From assembly GCF_004011865.1 (NCBI RefSeq), contig NZ_RKLP01000003.1, positions 352,156-416,155 of the forward strand: 64,000 nucleotides of DNA, given 5' to 3'. A program made the position numbers and the translations under genes. Below the pieces are notes generated by a model, which worked only from the letters and a program-made list of their open reading frames with translations, was not told the DNA's origin and did not search any database. Positions within the stretch are counted from its first letter, which is position 1; every line of letters starts with the position of its first letter. Of the stretch, positions 17,344 to 25,881 are shown piece after piece. This DNA is from Prescottella agglutinans. Its GTDB lineage: Bacteria > Actinomycetota > Actinomycetes > Mycobacteriales > Mycobacteriaceae.

Positions 17344-17974
17344 GGTGGGCGGTCCCGTTCAGCAGAGTTTCGTCGATGTCGTTCAGGCTGGTGTAGAGGA
17401 TCCGACTGCCGTCGGTGAGCAGGTCGATCAGGTCGAGCGAGTCGTCCGTCAGCCAGGTCTCGTAGGCAGCGAGGGCGACGCCGAGCAGCAGGTACCCGGC
17501 GGTGCGGGGGAGTTGGTCGGTGGGGTCGAGTCGCATCCGGCGCGCGACGTACTCGGCGATCACCCGGCGCCAGCCGTCGTACATCACCACCGAGTACGCC
17601 TGCAGGGCCGGCACCACGAAGATCAGCCGCATGCGTTCGCGGTGAGCCGCGGCGACCTCGGGCGGGAACGTGTTGAACGCCAACAGTGCCGAGATCAGGC
17701 CGTCGAGCAGTGGCGTGTCGTCGGGAATCTCGGCGAGCAGGGTGCGCATCTCGGACAGGTGCGCGTCGAAGTCGCCCCACGGGACTGCGTTCTTCGACGG
17801 GAAGTACCGGAAGAACGTGCGACGTGCGATCCCTGCGGCCTCGGCGATGTCGTCGACGCTGGTGTCGTCGAATCCGCGCGTGGCGAACAGGTCGATCCCG
17901 ACCGCGGCGATCCGGTCGCGCGTGGTCGTCGGCCGTCGGCCGATCCGCGACGACGGGTTCCTACGGCTTCGCAC
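17333..17974 (-). CDS. mftR: Mycofactocin system TetR-family regulator
   Basis: A 213-residue TetR protein. I chose GTG 17974 because AAGGAGGT lies 8 bases upstream; an ATG at 17992 would place that site inside the gene. The helix-turn-helix (TSVDDIAEAAGIARRTFFRYFPSK) is followed by the ligand domain. It is divergent from mftA across a short gap with three GTGA/TCAC dyads, one covering its own ribosome site, so autoregulation is likely. Known MftR proteins repress mft genes and respond to acyl-CoAs. It overlaps the methyltransferase gene downstream by 11 bases. Confidence 0.88.
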   Translation of the reverse strand: MRSRRNPSSRIGRRPTTTRDRIAAVGIDLFATRGFDDTSVDDIAEAAGIARRTFFRYFPSKNAVPWGDFDAHLSEMRTLLAEIPDDTPLLDGLISALLAFNTFPPEVAAAHRERMRLIFVVPALQAYSVVMYDGWRRVIAEYVARRMRLDPTDQLPRTAGYLLLGVALAAYETWLTDDSLDLIDLLTDGSRILYTSLNDIDETLLNGTAHHDA

Positions 17975-17978
17975 CTGT

Positions 17979-18052
17979 GTGACCTCCTTCACTAGTCATT
18001 GTGCACCCGATGCCATTACAGTGGTGAACCGAGTCACAGTGAAGCAGTCACT
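17979..18052. promoter_or_regulatory. mftR-mftA intergenic operator region with three dyads
   Basis: Three inverted repeats of GTGA/TCAC occur here: 17979-17992 (N6), 18024-18037 (N6) and 18038-18052 (AGTGA-N5-TCACT). The first covers the mftR ribosome-binding site, and the last ends 46 bases before mftA. The arrangement suits a regulator acting on both genes. MftR is the natural candidate, but the N6 form also resembles CRP-family sites. Confidence 0.6.
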
Positions 18053-18098
18053 ATGGCCTCTGACTCCGGTCCCGGGGTCCGATTTGGAGGAGGAATCG

Positions 18099-18191
18099 AT
18101 GTCCGATCGCCAGAGTGTCACCGAGAGCCAGCTCGTCGAGGAGTCCCTCGTCGAAGAGGTTTCCATCGACGGCATGTGCGGCGTGTACTGA
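18099..18191 (+). CDS. mftA: Mycofactocin precursor peptide
   Basis: A 30-residue peptide read from ATG 18099 behind an excellent GGAGGAGG site. It has the acidic leader of the family (ESQLVEESLVEEVS) and the invariant C-terminus IDGMCGVY. The rSAM enzyme MftC decarboxylates and cross-links the terminal Val-Tyr pair, MftE releases the modified dipeptide, MftD oxidises it to premycofactocin and MftF adds glucose units. It ends two bases before mftB, so the two are co-translated. Confidence 0.97.
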   Translation: MSDRQSVTESQLVEESLVEEVSIDGMCGVY

Positions 18192-18193
18192 TC

Positions 18194-18496
18194 GTGTCCG
18201 AACAAGTCGCCGGCGGCAGTTCGTCGGTCGGCACGATCGATCTCGACGCGGCGTGGAAGCTTCACCCGCAGGTGGCGCTGCGCCCCGAACCTTTCGGGGC
18301 GCTGCTCTACCACTTCGGGACGCGAAAGCTGTCGTTCCTGAAGAACCGGGCCATCGTCGCGATCGTCGAATCCCTGCCCGAGCACCGGAATGTGCGGGCA
18401 GCACTCCAGGCCAACGGCATCGAGGAGGATGCGGCGCGGCCGTATCTGCGCGCCCTCGAGACCCTGGCCGACTCGCACATGATCGTGCCGTCCTGA
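18194..18496 (+). CDS. mftB: Mycofactocin RiPP chaperone (RRE protein)
   Basis: A 100-residue protein from GTG 18194, two bases after the mftA stop. It has the PqqD-like RiPP recognition element: LHPQVALRPEPFGALLYHFGTRKLSFL forms the strands of the winged fold, with a helical remainder (EEDAARPYLRALETLADSHMIV). MftB binds the MftA leader and presents the core to MftC. No convincing RBS of its own is visible, which fits coupling to mftA. A 96-base gap with nothing notable follows before mftC. Confidence 0.95.
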   Translation: MSEQVAGGSSSVGTIDLDAAWKLHPQVALRPEPFGALLYHFGTRKLSFLKNRAIVAIVESLPEHRNVRAALQANGIEEDAARPYLRALETLADSHMIVPS

Positions 18497-18592
18497 TCTG
18501 CTTCTCCTTCTCACGCTCTGCACCCAACCAGACATCCCTGAATTTCCCGACCGTTTGTTCCGAGGATTCAGCCTGATTCGAGGATTTCAGCC

Positions 18593-19810
18593 ATGACCTC
18601 AGTTCTCGAGCCTCCTGCTCCCAAGGTGGGGCGACTGGTCGACCAGTTCGAACTCGGCCTCGATGCTCCGATCTGCCTCACGTGGGAACTCACCTACGCG
18701 TGCAACCTGTCCTGTGTGCACTGCCTGTCGTCCTCCGGACGCCGGGACCCGCGCGAGCTCTCGACCGAGCAGTGCAAGTCGATCATCGACGAGCTGCAGC
18801 GCATGCAGGTCTTCTACGTCAACATCGGTGGCGGCGAGCCGACCGTGCGCTCGGACTTCTGGGAGCTCGTCGACTACGCCACCGCACACCAGGTGGGCGT
18901 GAAGTTCTCCACCAACGGCGTCAAGATCGACAAGAAGGTGGCCGAGCGCCTCGCGGCGAGCGACTACGTCGACGTCCAGATCTCGCTCGACGGCGCGACC
19001 GCCGAGGTGAACGACGCTGTGCGCGGGCCGGGCTCGTTCGCCATGGCGATCCGGGCGCTCGAGAATCTCTCCGAGGCCGGTTTCCGGGACGCCAAGATCT
19101 CGGTCGTCGTCACCCGCGAGAACGTCAGCCAGCTCGACGAGTTCAAGACGCTCGCCGACAAGTACGGTGCGACGCTGCGCATCACGCGGCTGCGCCCGTC
19201 CGGCCGCGGCGCCGACGTGTGGGACGAGCTGCACCCCACGCAGGAGCAGCAGCGCGAGCTGTACGACTGGCTGGTCGCCAACGGCGAGGGTGTGTTGACG
19301 GGTGACTCCTTCTTCCACCTGTCGGCATACGGGGACGCGTTGCCGGGCCTCAACCTGTGCGGCGCCGGCCGCGTCGTGTGCCTGATCGACCCGATCGGCG
19401 ACGTGTACGCGTGCCCGTTCGCGATCCACGACCAGTTCCTGGCCGGAAACATCGTCTCCGACGGTGGTTTCCAGCAGGTGTGGCAGCACTCGGAGCTGTT
19501 CCAGGATCTGCGGTCACCGCAGACCGGCGGCGCCTGCAGCAAGTGCGACCACTACGACTCGTGCCGCGGCGGCTGCATGGCGGCCAAGTTCTTCACGGGC
19601 CTGCCGATGGACGGCCCGGACCCCGAGTGCGTCCAGGGCTACGGCACGTCCGCGCTCGAGGCCGAGCGCACCGTGCCGAAGTCGAGCCAGGACCATTCGC
19701 GGACCGGTAAGCGTGCCGAGCGGCGCACGCCGCAGGCGCCGGTTCCGCTGACCCTGCTGACCCGTCCACCGGCCAAGATCTGCGACGAAAATCCGCTTGC
19801 CGGTATGTAG
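18593..19810 (+). CDS. mftC: Mycofactocin radical SAM maturase
   Basis: A 405-residue radical SAM/SPASM enzyme. The SAM-cluster cysteines are C37, C41 and C44 in ACNLSCVHCLS, with the GGGEPT motif near residue 80. The SPASM region (CGAGRVVCLIDPIGDVYACPF; ACSKCDHYDSCRGGCMAAKF) supplies Cys ligands for two auxiliary clusters. It decarboxylates the C-terminal Tyr of MftA and then forms the lactam with the penultimate Val. The Pro-rich C-terminal tail of about 50 residues resembles other MftC proteins. The start ATG has GAGGA upstream. Confidence 0.97.
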   Translation: MTSVLEPPAPKVGRLVDQFELGLDAPICLTWELTYACNLSCVHCLSSSGRRDPRELSTEQCKSIIDELQRMQVFYVNIGGGEPTVRSDFWELVDYATAHQVGVKFSTNGVKIDKKVAERLAASDYVDVQISLDGATAEVNDAVRGPGSFAMAIRALENLSEAGFRDAKISVVVTRENVSQLDEFKTLADKYGATLRITRLRPSGRGADVWDELHPTQEQQRELYDWLVANGEGVLTGDSFFHLSAYGDALPGLNLCGAGRVVCLIDPIGDVYACPFAIHDQFLAGNIVSDGGFQQVWQHSELFQDLRSPQTGGACSKCDHYDSCRGGCMAAKFFTGLPMDGPDPECVQGYGTSALEAERTVPKSSQDHSRTGKRAERRTPQAPVPLTLLTRPPAKICDENPLAGM

Positions 19811-19818
19811 TTCCCGAT

Positions 19819-19869
19819 GGCCGAATGTCACACGCGTTCAATCCGACTGGACGCATGTGACATTCGGCC
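19819..19869. repeat. Palindromic dispersed repeat, copy 2
   Basis: GGCCGAATGTCACA (19819-19832) and TGTGACATTCGGCC (19856-19869) are exact reverse complements flanking a partly paired core. It begins 9 bases after the mftC stop and ends 30 bases before mftD. The arms equal those of copy 1 at 15191-15235. In this position it could act as an internal processing or attenuation hairpin. Confidence 0.85.
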
Positions 19870-19898
19870 ACACCCCCTGATCGAAGGAAGAGTGCGTT

Positions 19899-21077
19899 AT
19901 GGCCAAGAGCGCGTGGTTCGAGACGGTTGCCGAGGCGCAACGTCGCGCGAAGAAGCGTCTGCCCAAGTCGGTGTATGCGGCGCTGGTCGCCGGGTCCGAG
20001 AAGGGCCTGACCGTCGACGACAACATCGCGGCGTTCTCCGAACTCGGGTTCGCCCCGCACGTCGCGGGCCTGTGCGGCGAGCGTGATCTGTCGACCACCG
20101 TGATGGGCCAGCCCATCTCGATGCCGGTGATGATCTCGCCGACCGGTGTGCAGGCCGTGCACCCGGACGGCGAGGTCGCCGTCGCCCGTGCCGCCGCCGC
20201 CCGCGGCACCGCGATCGGGTTGAGCTCGTTCGCGAGCAAGTCGATCGAGGAGGTGGCGTCGGCCAACCCGCAGACGTTCTTCCAGATGTACTGGGTGGGC
20301 GACCGGGACACGCTGCTGCAGCGCATGGAGCGTGCCCGCGCGGCCGGCGCGACCGGCCTGATCATCACCCTCGACTGGTCCTTCTCCAACGGCCGCGACT
20401 GGGGCAGCCCGGCGATCCCGGAGAAGATGGATCTCAAGGCGATGTTCCAGTTCGCCCCGGAGGGCATCACGCGCCCGAAGTGGCTGTGGGAGTTCGCCAA
20501 GACCGGCAAGGTGCCGGACCTGACGACGCCGAACCTGGCCGCACCGGGCCAGGACGCGCCCACGTTCTTCGGCGCGTACGGACAGTGGATGGGCACCCCG
20601 CTGCCGACGTGGGAGGACGTCGCGTGGCTGCGTGAGCAGTGGGGCGGACCGTTCATGCTCAAGGGCGTCATGCGTGTCGACGACGCCAAGCGGGCACTCG
20701 ACGCCGGCTGCTCCGCGATCTCGGTGTCGAACCACGGCGGCAACAACCTCGACGGCACCCCGGCACCGATCCGGGCGCTGCCGGCGATCGCCGAGGCGGT
20801 CGGCGACCAGCTCGAGGTCGTGCTCGACGGCGGCATCCGCCGCGGCAGCGACGTCGTCAAGGCGCTCGCCCTCGGCGCCCGTGCCGTCATGATCGGCCGT
20901 GCCTACCTGTGGGGTCTGTCGGCCAACGGCCAGGCCGGTGTCGAGAACGTCCTCGACATCCTCCGCGGCGGCATCGACTCGGCGGTCCTCGGCCTGGGCC
21001 ACAAGTCGATTCACGACCTGAGCCCGAACGATCTGGTGATCCCCGAGGGCTTCCGCCGCGACCTGGGCGTCGGCTAG
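19899..21077 (+). CDS. mftD: Mycofactocin FMN-dependent deaminase (premycofactocin synthase)
   Basis: A 392-residue protein of the FMN-dependent alpha-hydroxyacid dehydrogenase fold. FMN-contacting segments include MISPTGVQAVHPDGE and MLKGVMRVDDAKRALDAGC. SVSNHGGNNLDG contains the family's active-site His-Gly-Gly, followed by VVLDGGIRRGSDVVKALALGARAVMIGR. MftD deaminates the MftE product AHDP to premycofactocin, the redox-active core. It follows mftC after the palindromic repeat, with AAGGAAGAG as ribosome site, and runs into the first OYE-type gene 26 bases later. Confidence 0.95.
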   Translation: MAKSAWFETVAEAQRRAKKRLPKSVYAALVAGSEKGLTVDDNIAAFSELGFAPHVAGLCGERDLSTTVMGQPISMPVMISPTGVQAVHPDGEVAVARAAAARGTAIGLSSFASKSIEEVASANPQTFFQMYWVGDRDTLLQRMERARAAGATGLIITLDWSFSNGRDWGSPAIPEKMDLKAMFQFAPEGITRPKWLWEFAKTGKVPDLTTPNLAAPGQDAPTFFGAYGQWMGTPLPTWEDVAWLREQWGGPFMLKGVMRVDDAKRALDAGCSAISVSNHGGNNLDGTPAPIRALPAIAEAVGDQLEVVLDGGIRRGSDVVKALALGARAVMIGRAYLWGLSANGQAGVENVLDILRGGIDSAVLGLGHKSIHDLSPNDLVIPEGFRRDLGVG

Positions 21078-21103
21078 AAGCCGCACGCGTCGAACGGGGC
21101 GCG

Positions 21104-23068
21104 ATGCCCAGCACACTCACCGAGCAGTTCATCCTGGCCGGGCGCACCGCCCCGGCCAGGGTGCTGTTCGGTCCGCACGAGACCAACCTCGGTGCCGGCC
21201 GTGCGCTGTCGCCGCGGCACGTCGCGTACTACGCACGACGTGCCCGCGGCGGTGCCGGGGTGATCGTCACCGAGACGGCGTCGGTCCATCCGAGTGACTG
21301 GCCGTACGAGCGGGCGCCGCTGGCGGCGGACTGCGGCGCGGGTTGGCGGGAGATCGTCGAGGCGTGCCGCCCGCACGGATCGCTGGTGCTCGCCGGCCTG
21401 GGGCACACCGGGTTCCAGGGCTCGAGCGCGTGGTCGCAGTCGGCGCTGTGGGCGCCGTCCCGGTTCCCGGATCCGGTGTCGCGGGAACTGCCGATGGAGA
21501 TGGAGCGTGCCGAGATCGCGGCGCTCGTCGCCGGCTTCCGGGCCGCGGCCGCCCTCGCGGCGGCGTCGGGCGTGGACGGTGTCGAGATCGACGCGGGCGC
21601 GTCGTCGTTGCTGCGGCAGTTCCATTCGGGCCTGACCAACCATCGCGCCGACGAGTACGGGTCCGACAGGCTGCGCCTCACCCGTGAGGTGATCGGTGCG
21701 GTTCGCGCCGAACTCGGCGACGAGCGCGTCCTGTCGCTGCGGCTGAGCTGTGACGAGCAGGCCCCGTGGGCGGGGGTCACGCCCGAGGAGGCCGCCGATC
21801 AGGTTCGGGCACTGGCCGATTCGCTGGATCTGCTCGTCGTGGTGCGTGGCGGGCCGTACTCGGCCACGTCCTACCGGCCGGACGGGCACACCGAACCCGG
21901 ATTCAACGTCGGCCTGTGCCGGGGTGTCCGCGCCGCCGCGCGCGGGCGGGTCCCGGTGGTGCTGCAGGGCAGCGTCGTCGACCCGGACGAGGCGCGGCGT
22001 GCGCTGGACGACGGGGTCGCCGACGCCGTCGAGATGACCCGCGCGCAGATCGCCGACCCCGACCTCGTGACGAGGGTGCGGGCCGGCGTCGTCCCCCGGC
22101 CGTGCGTGCTGTGCAACCAGACCTGCCTGGTGCGCGACCCGCGCAACCCGGTCGTCACGTGCATCGGGAACCCGTCGGCCGGACACGAGACCGTCGACCC
22201 CGAACCCGTGCACGGCGGCGACCGCGGCCCGGCGATCGTCGTCGGGGCGGGACCGGCCGGCCTCGAGACCGCGCGGGTGCTCGCCCTCCGTGGATTCCGG
22301 GTTTCCTTGTGCGACAGGCGGGAGCGTCCGGGCGGCATGCTGCGGACGGCGGCCGCCGCGGTCGGCCGCGGGCGGCTGGCGGACCTCGTCGAGTGGCTCG
22401 AGGACGAGTGCCGGCGACTCGGGGTGGACATCCGTACCGGCGTCGACGTGTCGACCGCCGACCTCGACGCGGCCCGGGACTCCGCCGTCGTGCTCGCGAC
22501 CGGCAGCAGCACCCGTCCGGTCCCCTGTCCGGTGGGCCCGGGTGTGCAGGCCACCACGGCCGCACAGGTCCTCGCGGGCGCCGCGCTGGAGCCGGGGCCG
22601 GTGCTGGTGGTCGACCCGGTCGGCGGGCCCGTCGCGGTGTCGGTGGCGTCGTGGCTGGCCGAGCGGGGCCGGGCGGTGTCGATCGTGACCCCGGACCAGA
22701 TCGTCGGCTCCCGGCTCGGACCCACCGGCGATCTCGTCGGGGCGAACGCGCGGATGCGGCGGGCCGGGATCGCACTGCACCTCGCGGCCGTCCCGGTGTC
22801 GGCCGAGGCCGGAGAAGCGGTGCTGCGCAGCCGGTTCACGGACGAGGTGTCGCGGGTTCCGTGCGCGGTGCTGGTGGACTGTGCGCATCCGCTGCCGAAC
22901 GAGGAGATCGACCGAACGGACGCGCTGCGGGTCGGCGACTGCGTCGCACCCCGGACCGTCCTCGAAGCTGTCCGCGAGGGACGTCTCGCGGCAATGTCGG
23001 CGCTGCCGACGAGTTCCAAACCGTCGGCGTCGCCGACGAGATCGGTACACGAGGTAGTCACGGGATAG
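21104..23068 (+). CDS. Mycofactocin-associated FadH/OYE oxidoreductase 1
   Basis: A 654-residue flavoprotein laid out like 2,4-dienoyl-CoA reductase: an OYE barrel (residues 1-330), a 4Fe-4S cluster motif CVLCNQTCLVRD with a distal Cys (VTCIGNP), then an FAD/NAD domain starting AIVVGAGPAGLETARVLAL. The start is ATG 21104. Relative to its partner at 23904, the barrel motif reads NHRADEYGS rather than NRRTDEYGG, and the C-terminal domain is more divergent. Enzymes of this pair are known companions of mft loci. The natural substrate, an enone or dienoyl thioester, is unknown. Confidence 0.85.
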   Translation: MPSTLTEQFILAGRTAPARVLFGPHETNLGAGRALSPRHVAYYARRARGGAGVIVTETASVHPSDWPYERAPLAADCGAGWREIVEACRPHGSLVLAGLGHTGFQGSSAWSQSALWAPSRFPDPVSRELPMEMERAEIAALVAGFRAAAALAAASGVDGVEIDAGASSLLRQFHSGLTNHRADEYGSDRLRLTREVIGAVRAELGDERVLSLRLSCDEQAPWAGVTPEEAADQVRALADSLDLLVVVRGGPYSATSYRPDGHTEPGFNVGLCRGVRAAARGRVPVVLQGSVVDPDEARRALDDGVADAVEMTRAQIADPDLVTRVRAGVVPRPCVLCNQTCLVRDPRNPVVTCIGNPSAGHETVDPEPVHGGDRGPAIVVGAGPAGLETARVLALRGFRVSLCDRRERPGGMLRTAAAAVGRGRLADLVEWLEDECRRLGVDIRTGVDVSTADLDAARDSAVVLATGSSTRPVPCPVGPGVQATTAAQVLAGAALEPGPVLVVDPVGGPVAVSVASWLAERGRAVSIVTPDQIVGSRLGPTGDLVGANARMRRAGIALHLAAVPVSAEAGEAVLRSRFTDEVSRVPCAVLVDCAHPLPNEEIDRTDALRVGDCVAPRTVLEAVREGRLAAMSALPTSSKPSASPTRSVHEVVTG

Positions 23069-23077
23069 GAGATCACT

Positions 23078-23890
23078 GTGGGACAGTTCGACGGCAAGGT
23101 CGCCTTCATCACCGGTGCGGCGCGCGGTCAGGGTCGCTCGCATGCGGTGCGTTTGGCGCGGGAGGGTGCCGCGATCATCGCGGTGGACGTGTGCAAGAGC
23201 GTCACCGACGACAACACCTACGACGCGGCGACCGCGGACGACTTCGCGGAGACGGTCCGCCTCGTCGAGGCCGAGGGCGCGAAGATCTACGCCCGCGAGG
23301 CCGACGTCCGCGACAGTGCCGCACTGAAGGCCGTCGTCGACGCCGGTGTGGAGCAGTTCGGTCGGCTCGACATCGTCATCGCGAACGCCGGCATCTGCAA
23401 CTGGAACCGCTTCTGGGAGATGTCGGACGAGCAGTGGGAGACCCTGATCGACATCAACCTCACGGGCGCGTTCAAGACGCTGAAGGCGGCGGTGCCGACG
23501 ATGATCGAGGGCGGCCGGGGCGGCTCGATCATCCTCGTCAGTTCGGTGGCCGGGATGAAGGGCCTGCCGGGTCAGGCGCACTACGCGGCGTCGAAGTTCG
23601 GTCTCGTCGGTCTCACGCAGGCCGCCGCGAAGGAATTGGGCGAGTTCAACATCCGCGTCAACTCGATCCACCCGTACGGCGTCAACACGCCCATGGGCAC
23701 CGACCAGGGCAGCCTGGTGATCCTGCAGAAGCACCCGCACTACGGCGCGAGCTTCGCCCCGATCCTCACCGAGAAGCCCATCGCCGATCCGGACGACATC
23801 ACCGATGCGGTGATGTGGCTGGCCGGTGACGGCTCCAAGACGGTGACCGCGAGCCAGGTCGCGCTCGATCAGGGCAACACGAAGGTCTGA
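23078..23890 (+). CDS. Mycofactocin-coupled SDR oxidoreductase
   Basis: A 270-residue short-chain dehydrogenase from GTG 23078 behind AGGAGAT. It has a TGAARGQGRSHA cofactor loop, NAG (IANAGI) and a catalytic Ser (VSSVAG) with YAASK. After beta-2 there is the extra segment DVCKSVTDDNTYDAATADDFAETVRLVE, diagnostic of carveol-dehydrogenase-type SDRs that hold NAD(H) tightly and pass electrons to mycofactocin. It lies between the two OYE genes (gaps of 9 and 13 bases), so the three form one unit. Substrate unknown; an alcohol giving an enone for the OYEs is a reasonable guess. Confidence 0.9.
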   Translation: MGQFDGKVAFITGAARGQGRSHAVRLAREGAAIIAVDVCKSVTDDNTYDAATADDFAETVRLVEAEGAKIYAREADVRDSAALKAVVDAGVEQFGRLDIVIANAGICNWNRFWEMSDEQWETLIDINLTGAFKTLKAAVPTMIEGGRGGSIILVSSVAGMKGLPGQAHYAASKFGLVGLTQAAAKELGEFNIRVNSIHPYGVNTPMGTDQGSLVILQKHPHYGASFAPILTEKPIADPDDITDAVMWLAGDGSKTVTASQVALDQGNTKV

Positions 23891-23903
23891 CGCGAGGACG
23901 TCC

Positions 23904-25862
23904 ATGCGTCATCCGCTGCTGTTCTCCCCGCTCCGCCTGGGTGCGCACACGCTGCGCAACCGGGTGGTGTTCACCGCGCACCTGACGAACTACGCGCACG
24001 GTGGGCTGCCCACCGCGCAGCACGCCGCGTACTACGCGGCGCGTGCCGCGGGCGGAGCGGGGATGATCATCACGGAGGAGCAGTGTGTCCATCCGTCGGA
24101 CTGGCCGTACGAGAAGGTGATCCACGGCTACCGGCCCGAGGTGGTGGACGGCTACCGCGAGATCACCGCCGCCGTGCACAGTCGCGGCGCGGTGATCCTC
24201 GCGCAGCTCAATCACAACGGCGGGCAGGGCTCCGGTATGTACTCGCGGCGCCCGCTGTGGGCGCCGAGTCCCGTCCCGGACCCGTTGTTCCGGGAGGTGC
24301 CCAAGGCGCTCGACCGCCGCGAGATCGCCGACCTGGTCGCGGGATACGCGACGGTGGCGCGGCACTGCCGGGACGGCGGGTTCGACGGCGTCGAGTTGCA
24401 GGGCTCGCAGTCGTCGCTGATCCGCGGCTTCCTCGCGTCGGGCACGAACCGGCGCACCGACGAGTACGGCGGCCCGATCGAGCATCGGGCACGGTTCCTG
24501 CTCGAGGTGATCGCGGCGGTGCGGGAGGCGATCGGCCCGGACCTGGTTCTGGGCGTGCGGCTCTCGGGTGACGAGCGGGTGGCGGGCGGGATCGTGCTCG
24601 ACGAGGCGGTCGCGGTCGCCCGGCTGGTGGAGGCGACCGCTGCCGTCGACTACGTCAACACGACGATGGGAATGGCCACCGCGACGCTGCACCTGGTGGA
24701 GCCGTCGATGGCGACACCGCGCGGGTACGCCCTGCACATCTCCGACGCGATCCGGCGGGCGGTGCGGCTGCCGGTGATCGGGGTGGGGCGGCTGAAGGAG
24801 CCGGCCGAGGCCGAGCGTGCGCTCGCCGACGGCCGGTGCGACCTGGTGGGTGTGGTGCGCGGGCAGATCGCCGACCCGGAGTTCGTCGACAAGGCGCGTC
24901 GCGGCGCCGACGACGAGATCCGCACGTGCCTGTCGTGCAATCAGGAGTGCGTCGGCCGCATGGGGCTGGGCCGCTGGCTCGGCTGTGTCGAGAATCCGCG
25001 TGCGGGAAGGGAATCGGTGACGCTGCCGACGCCCGCGCCGACGGGGCGGCGGGTGGTCGTGGTGGGTGGCGGCCCGGCCGGGCTGTCGGCGGCCGCGACC
25101 GCGGCCGAGCGCGGGCATCGCGTCACCCTGTTCGAGCGCGCGGACGTCGTGGGCGGGCAGATCCGGGTGGCGGCGTCGGCGTCCGGTCGGGGCGAACTGG
25201 GGGATCTGGTGCGCAACCTCGAGCGCGAGTGCGTGCGCCGCGGTGTGCGGATCGTGACGGGTGTCGAGGCGACGGTCGAGTCGTTGGCCGCGGAGTCCCC
25301 GGACGCGGTGGTCGTCGCGACCGGTGCGCGACCGGTGCGTCCGGGGTGGGCGGGGCAGTGCCCGCGGGTGGTCCATGCCCGAGAGGTGCTCGAAGGCGCT
25401 GCTGCCCCGGCCGGTCGGGTGCTGGTCGTCGACGAACTCGGTTTCCAGCAGGGGCCGTCGGTCGCGGAGACGTTGGCCGCCCGCGGGTGCGCGGTGACGA
25501 TCGCGGCGGCGGGGATGATCGTCGGCCAGGACCTCGGCATCACGCTGGACATGGAGGGCTGGCAGCAGCGCGCGCACCGGGCCGGGATCGAGCAGCGGAC
25601 CGATCTGTCGGTGACCGCGGCGGTGCCGGACGGTGATGCCGTGCGGGTCACGTCGGCCGATCACCTGGCCGGAAGCGACGACGTGGCGGTGTTCGACTGG
25701 GTGGTGTGCGCGATCCATCAGGAACCCGAGGACGGGCTGTGGAAAGTGTTGTCGGGCAGCGCTTCGCCGCCGTTCGAGGTGCACCGCGTCGGGGATGCCG
25801 TGACGCCGCGACGGTCGCATGCCGCGGTGCTCGAGGGACACCGGGTGGCGGTGTCGTTGTAG
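23904..25862 (+). CDS. Mycofactocin-associated FadH/OYE oxidoreductase 2
   Basis: A 652-residue 2,4-dienoyl-CoA-reductase-like protein. The OYE barrel begins LLFSPLRLGAHTLRNRVVFTAH and retains TNRRTDEYGGP and VGVVRGQIADPEF. The 4Fe-4S cysteines are in TCLSCNQECVGR plus LGCVENP. The dinucleotide domain starts VVVVGGGPAGLSAAATAAERG near residue 385. It converges on the esterase gene 19 bases downstream. Of the two OYE proteins it keeps the more canonical motifs, and the two may differ in substrate or form a pair. Confidence 0.86.
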   Translation: MRHPLLFSPLRLGAHTLRNRVVFTAHLTNYAHGGLPTAQHAAYYAARAAGGAGMIITEEQCVHPSDWPYEKVIHGYRPEVVDGYREITAAVHSRGAVILAQLNHNGGQGSGMYSRRPLWAPSPVPDPLFREVPKALDRREIADLVAGYATVARHCRDGGFDGVELQGSQSSLIRGFLASGTNRRTDEYGGPIEHRARFLLEVIAAVREAIGPDLVLGVRLSGDERVAGGIVLDEAVAVARLVEATAAVDYVNTTMGMATATLHLVEPSMATPRGYALHISDAIRRAVRLPVIGVGRLKEPAEAERALADGRCDLVGVVRGQIADPEFVDKARRGADDEIRTCLSCNQECVGRMGLGRWLGCVENPRAGRESVTLPTPAPTGRRVVVVGGGPAGLSAAATAAERGHRVTLFERADVVGGQIRVAASASGRGELGDLVRNLERECVRRGVRIVTGVEATVESLAAESPDAVVVATGARPVRPGWAGQCPRVVHAREVLEGAAAPAGRVLVVDELGFQQGPSVAETLAARGCAVTIAAAGMIVGQDLGITLDMEGWQQRAHRAGIEQRTDLSVTAAVPDGDAVRVTSADHLAGSDDVAVFDWVVCAIHQEPEDGLWKVLSGSASPPFEVHRVGDAVTPRRSHAAVLEGHRVAVSL

Positions 25863-25881
25863 GACCGACCGGTCGAGGCTC

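Noticed and set aside
19817..20086. Short open frame starting in the second palindromic repeat
   Set aside because: It overlaps the real mftD start in another frame and consists of repeat-derived residues.
21104..25862. Possibility that the two OYE genes are a recent tandem duplication
   Set aside because: They share architecture, but motif and C-terminal differences are too large for a recent duplication, and the SDR gene lies between them.
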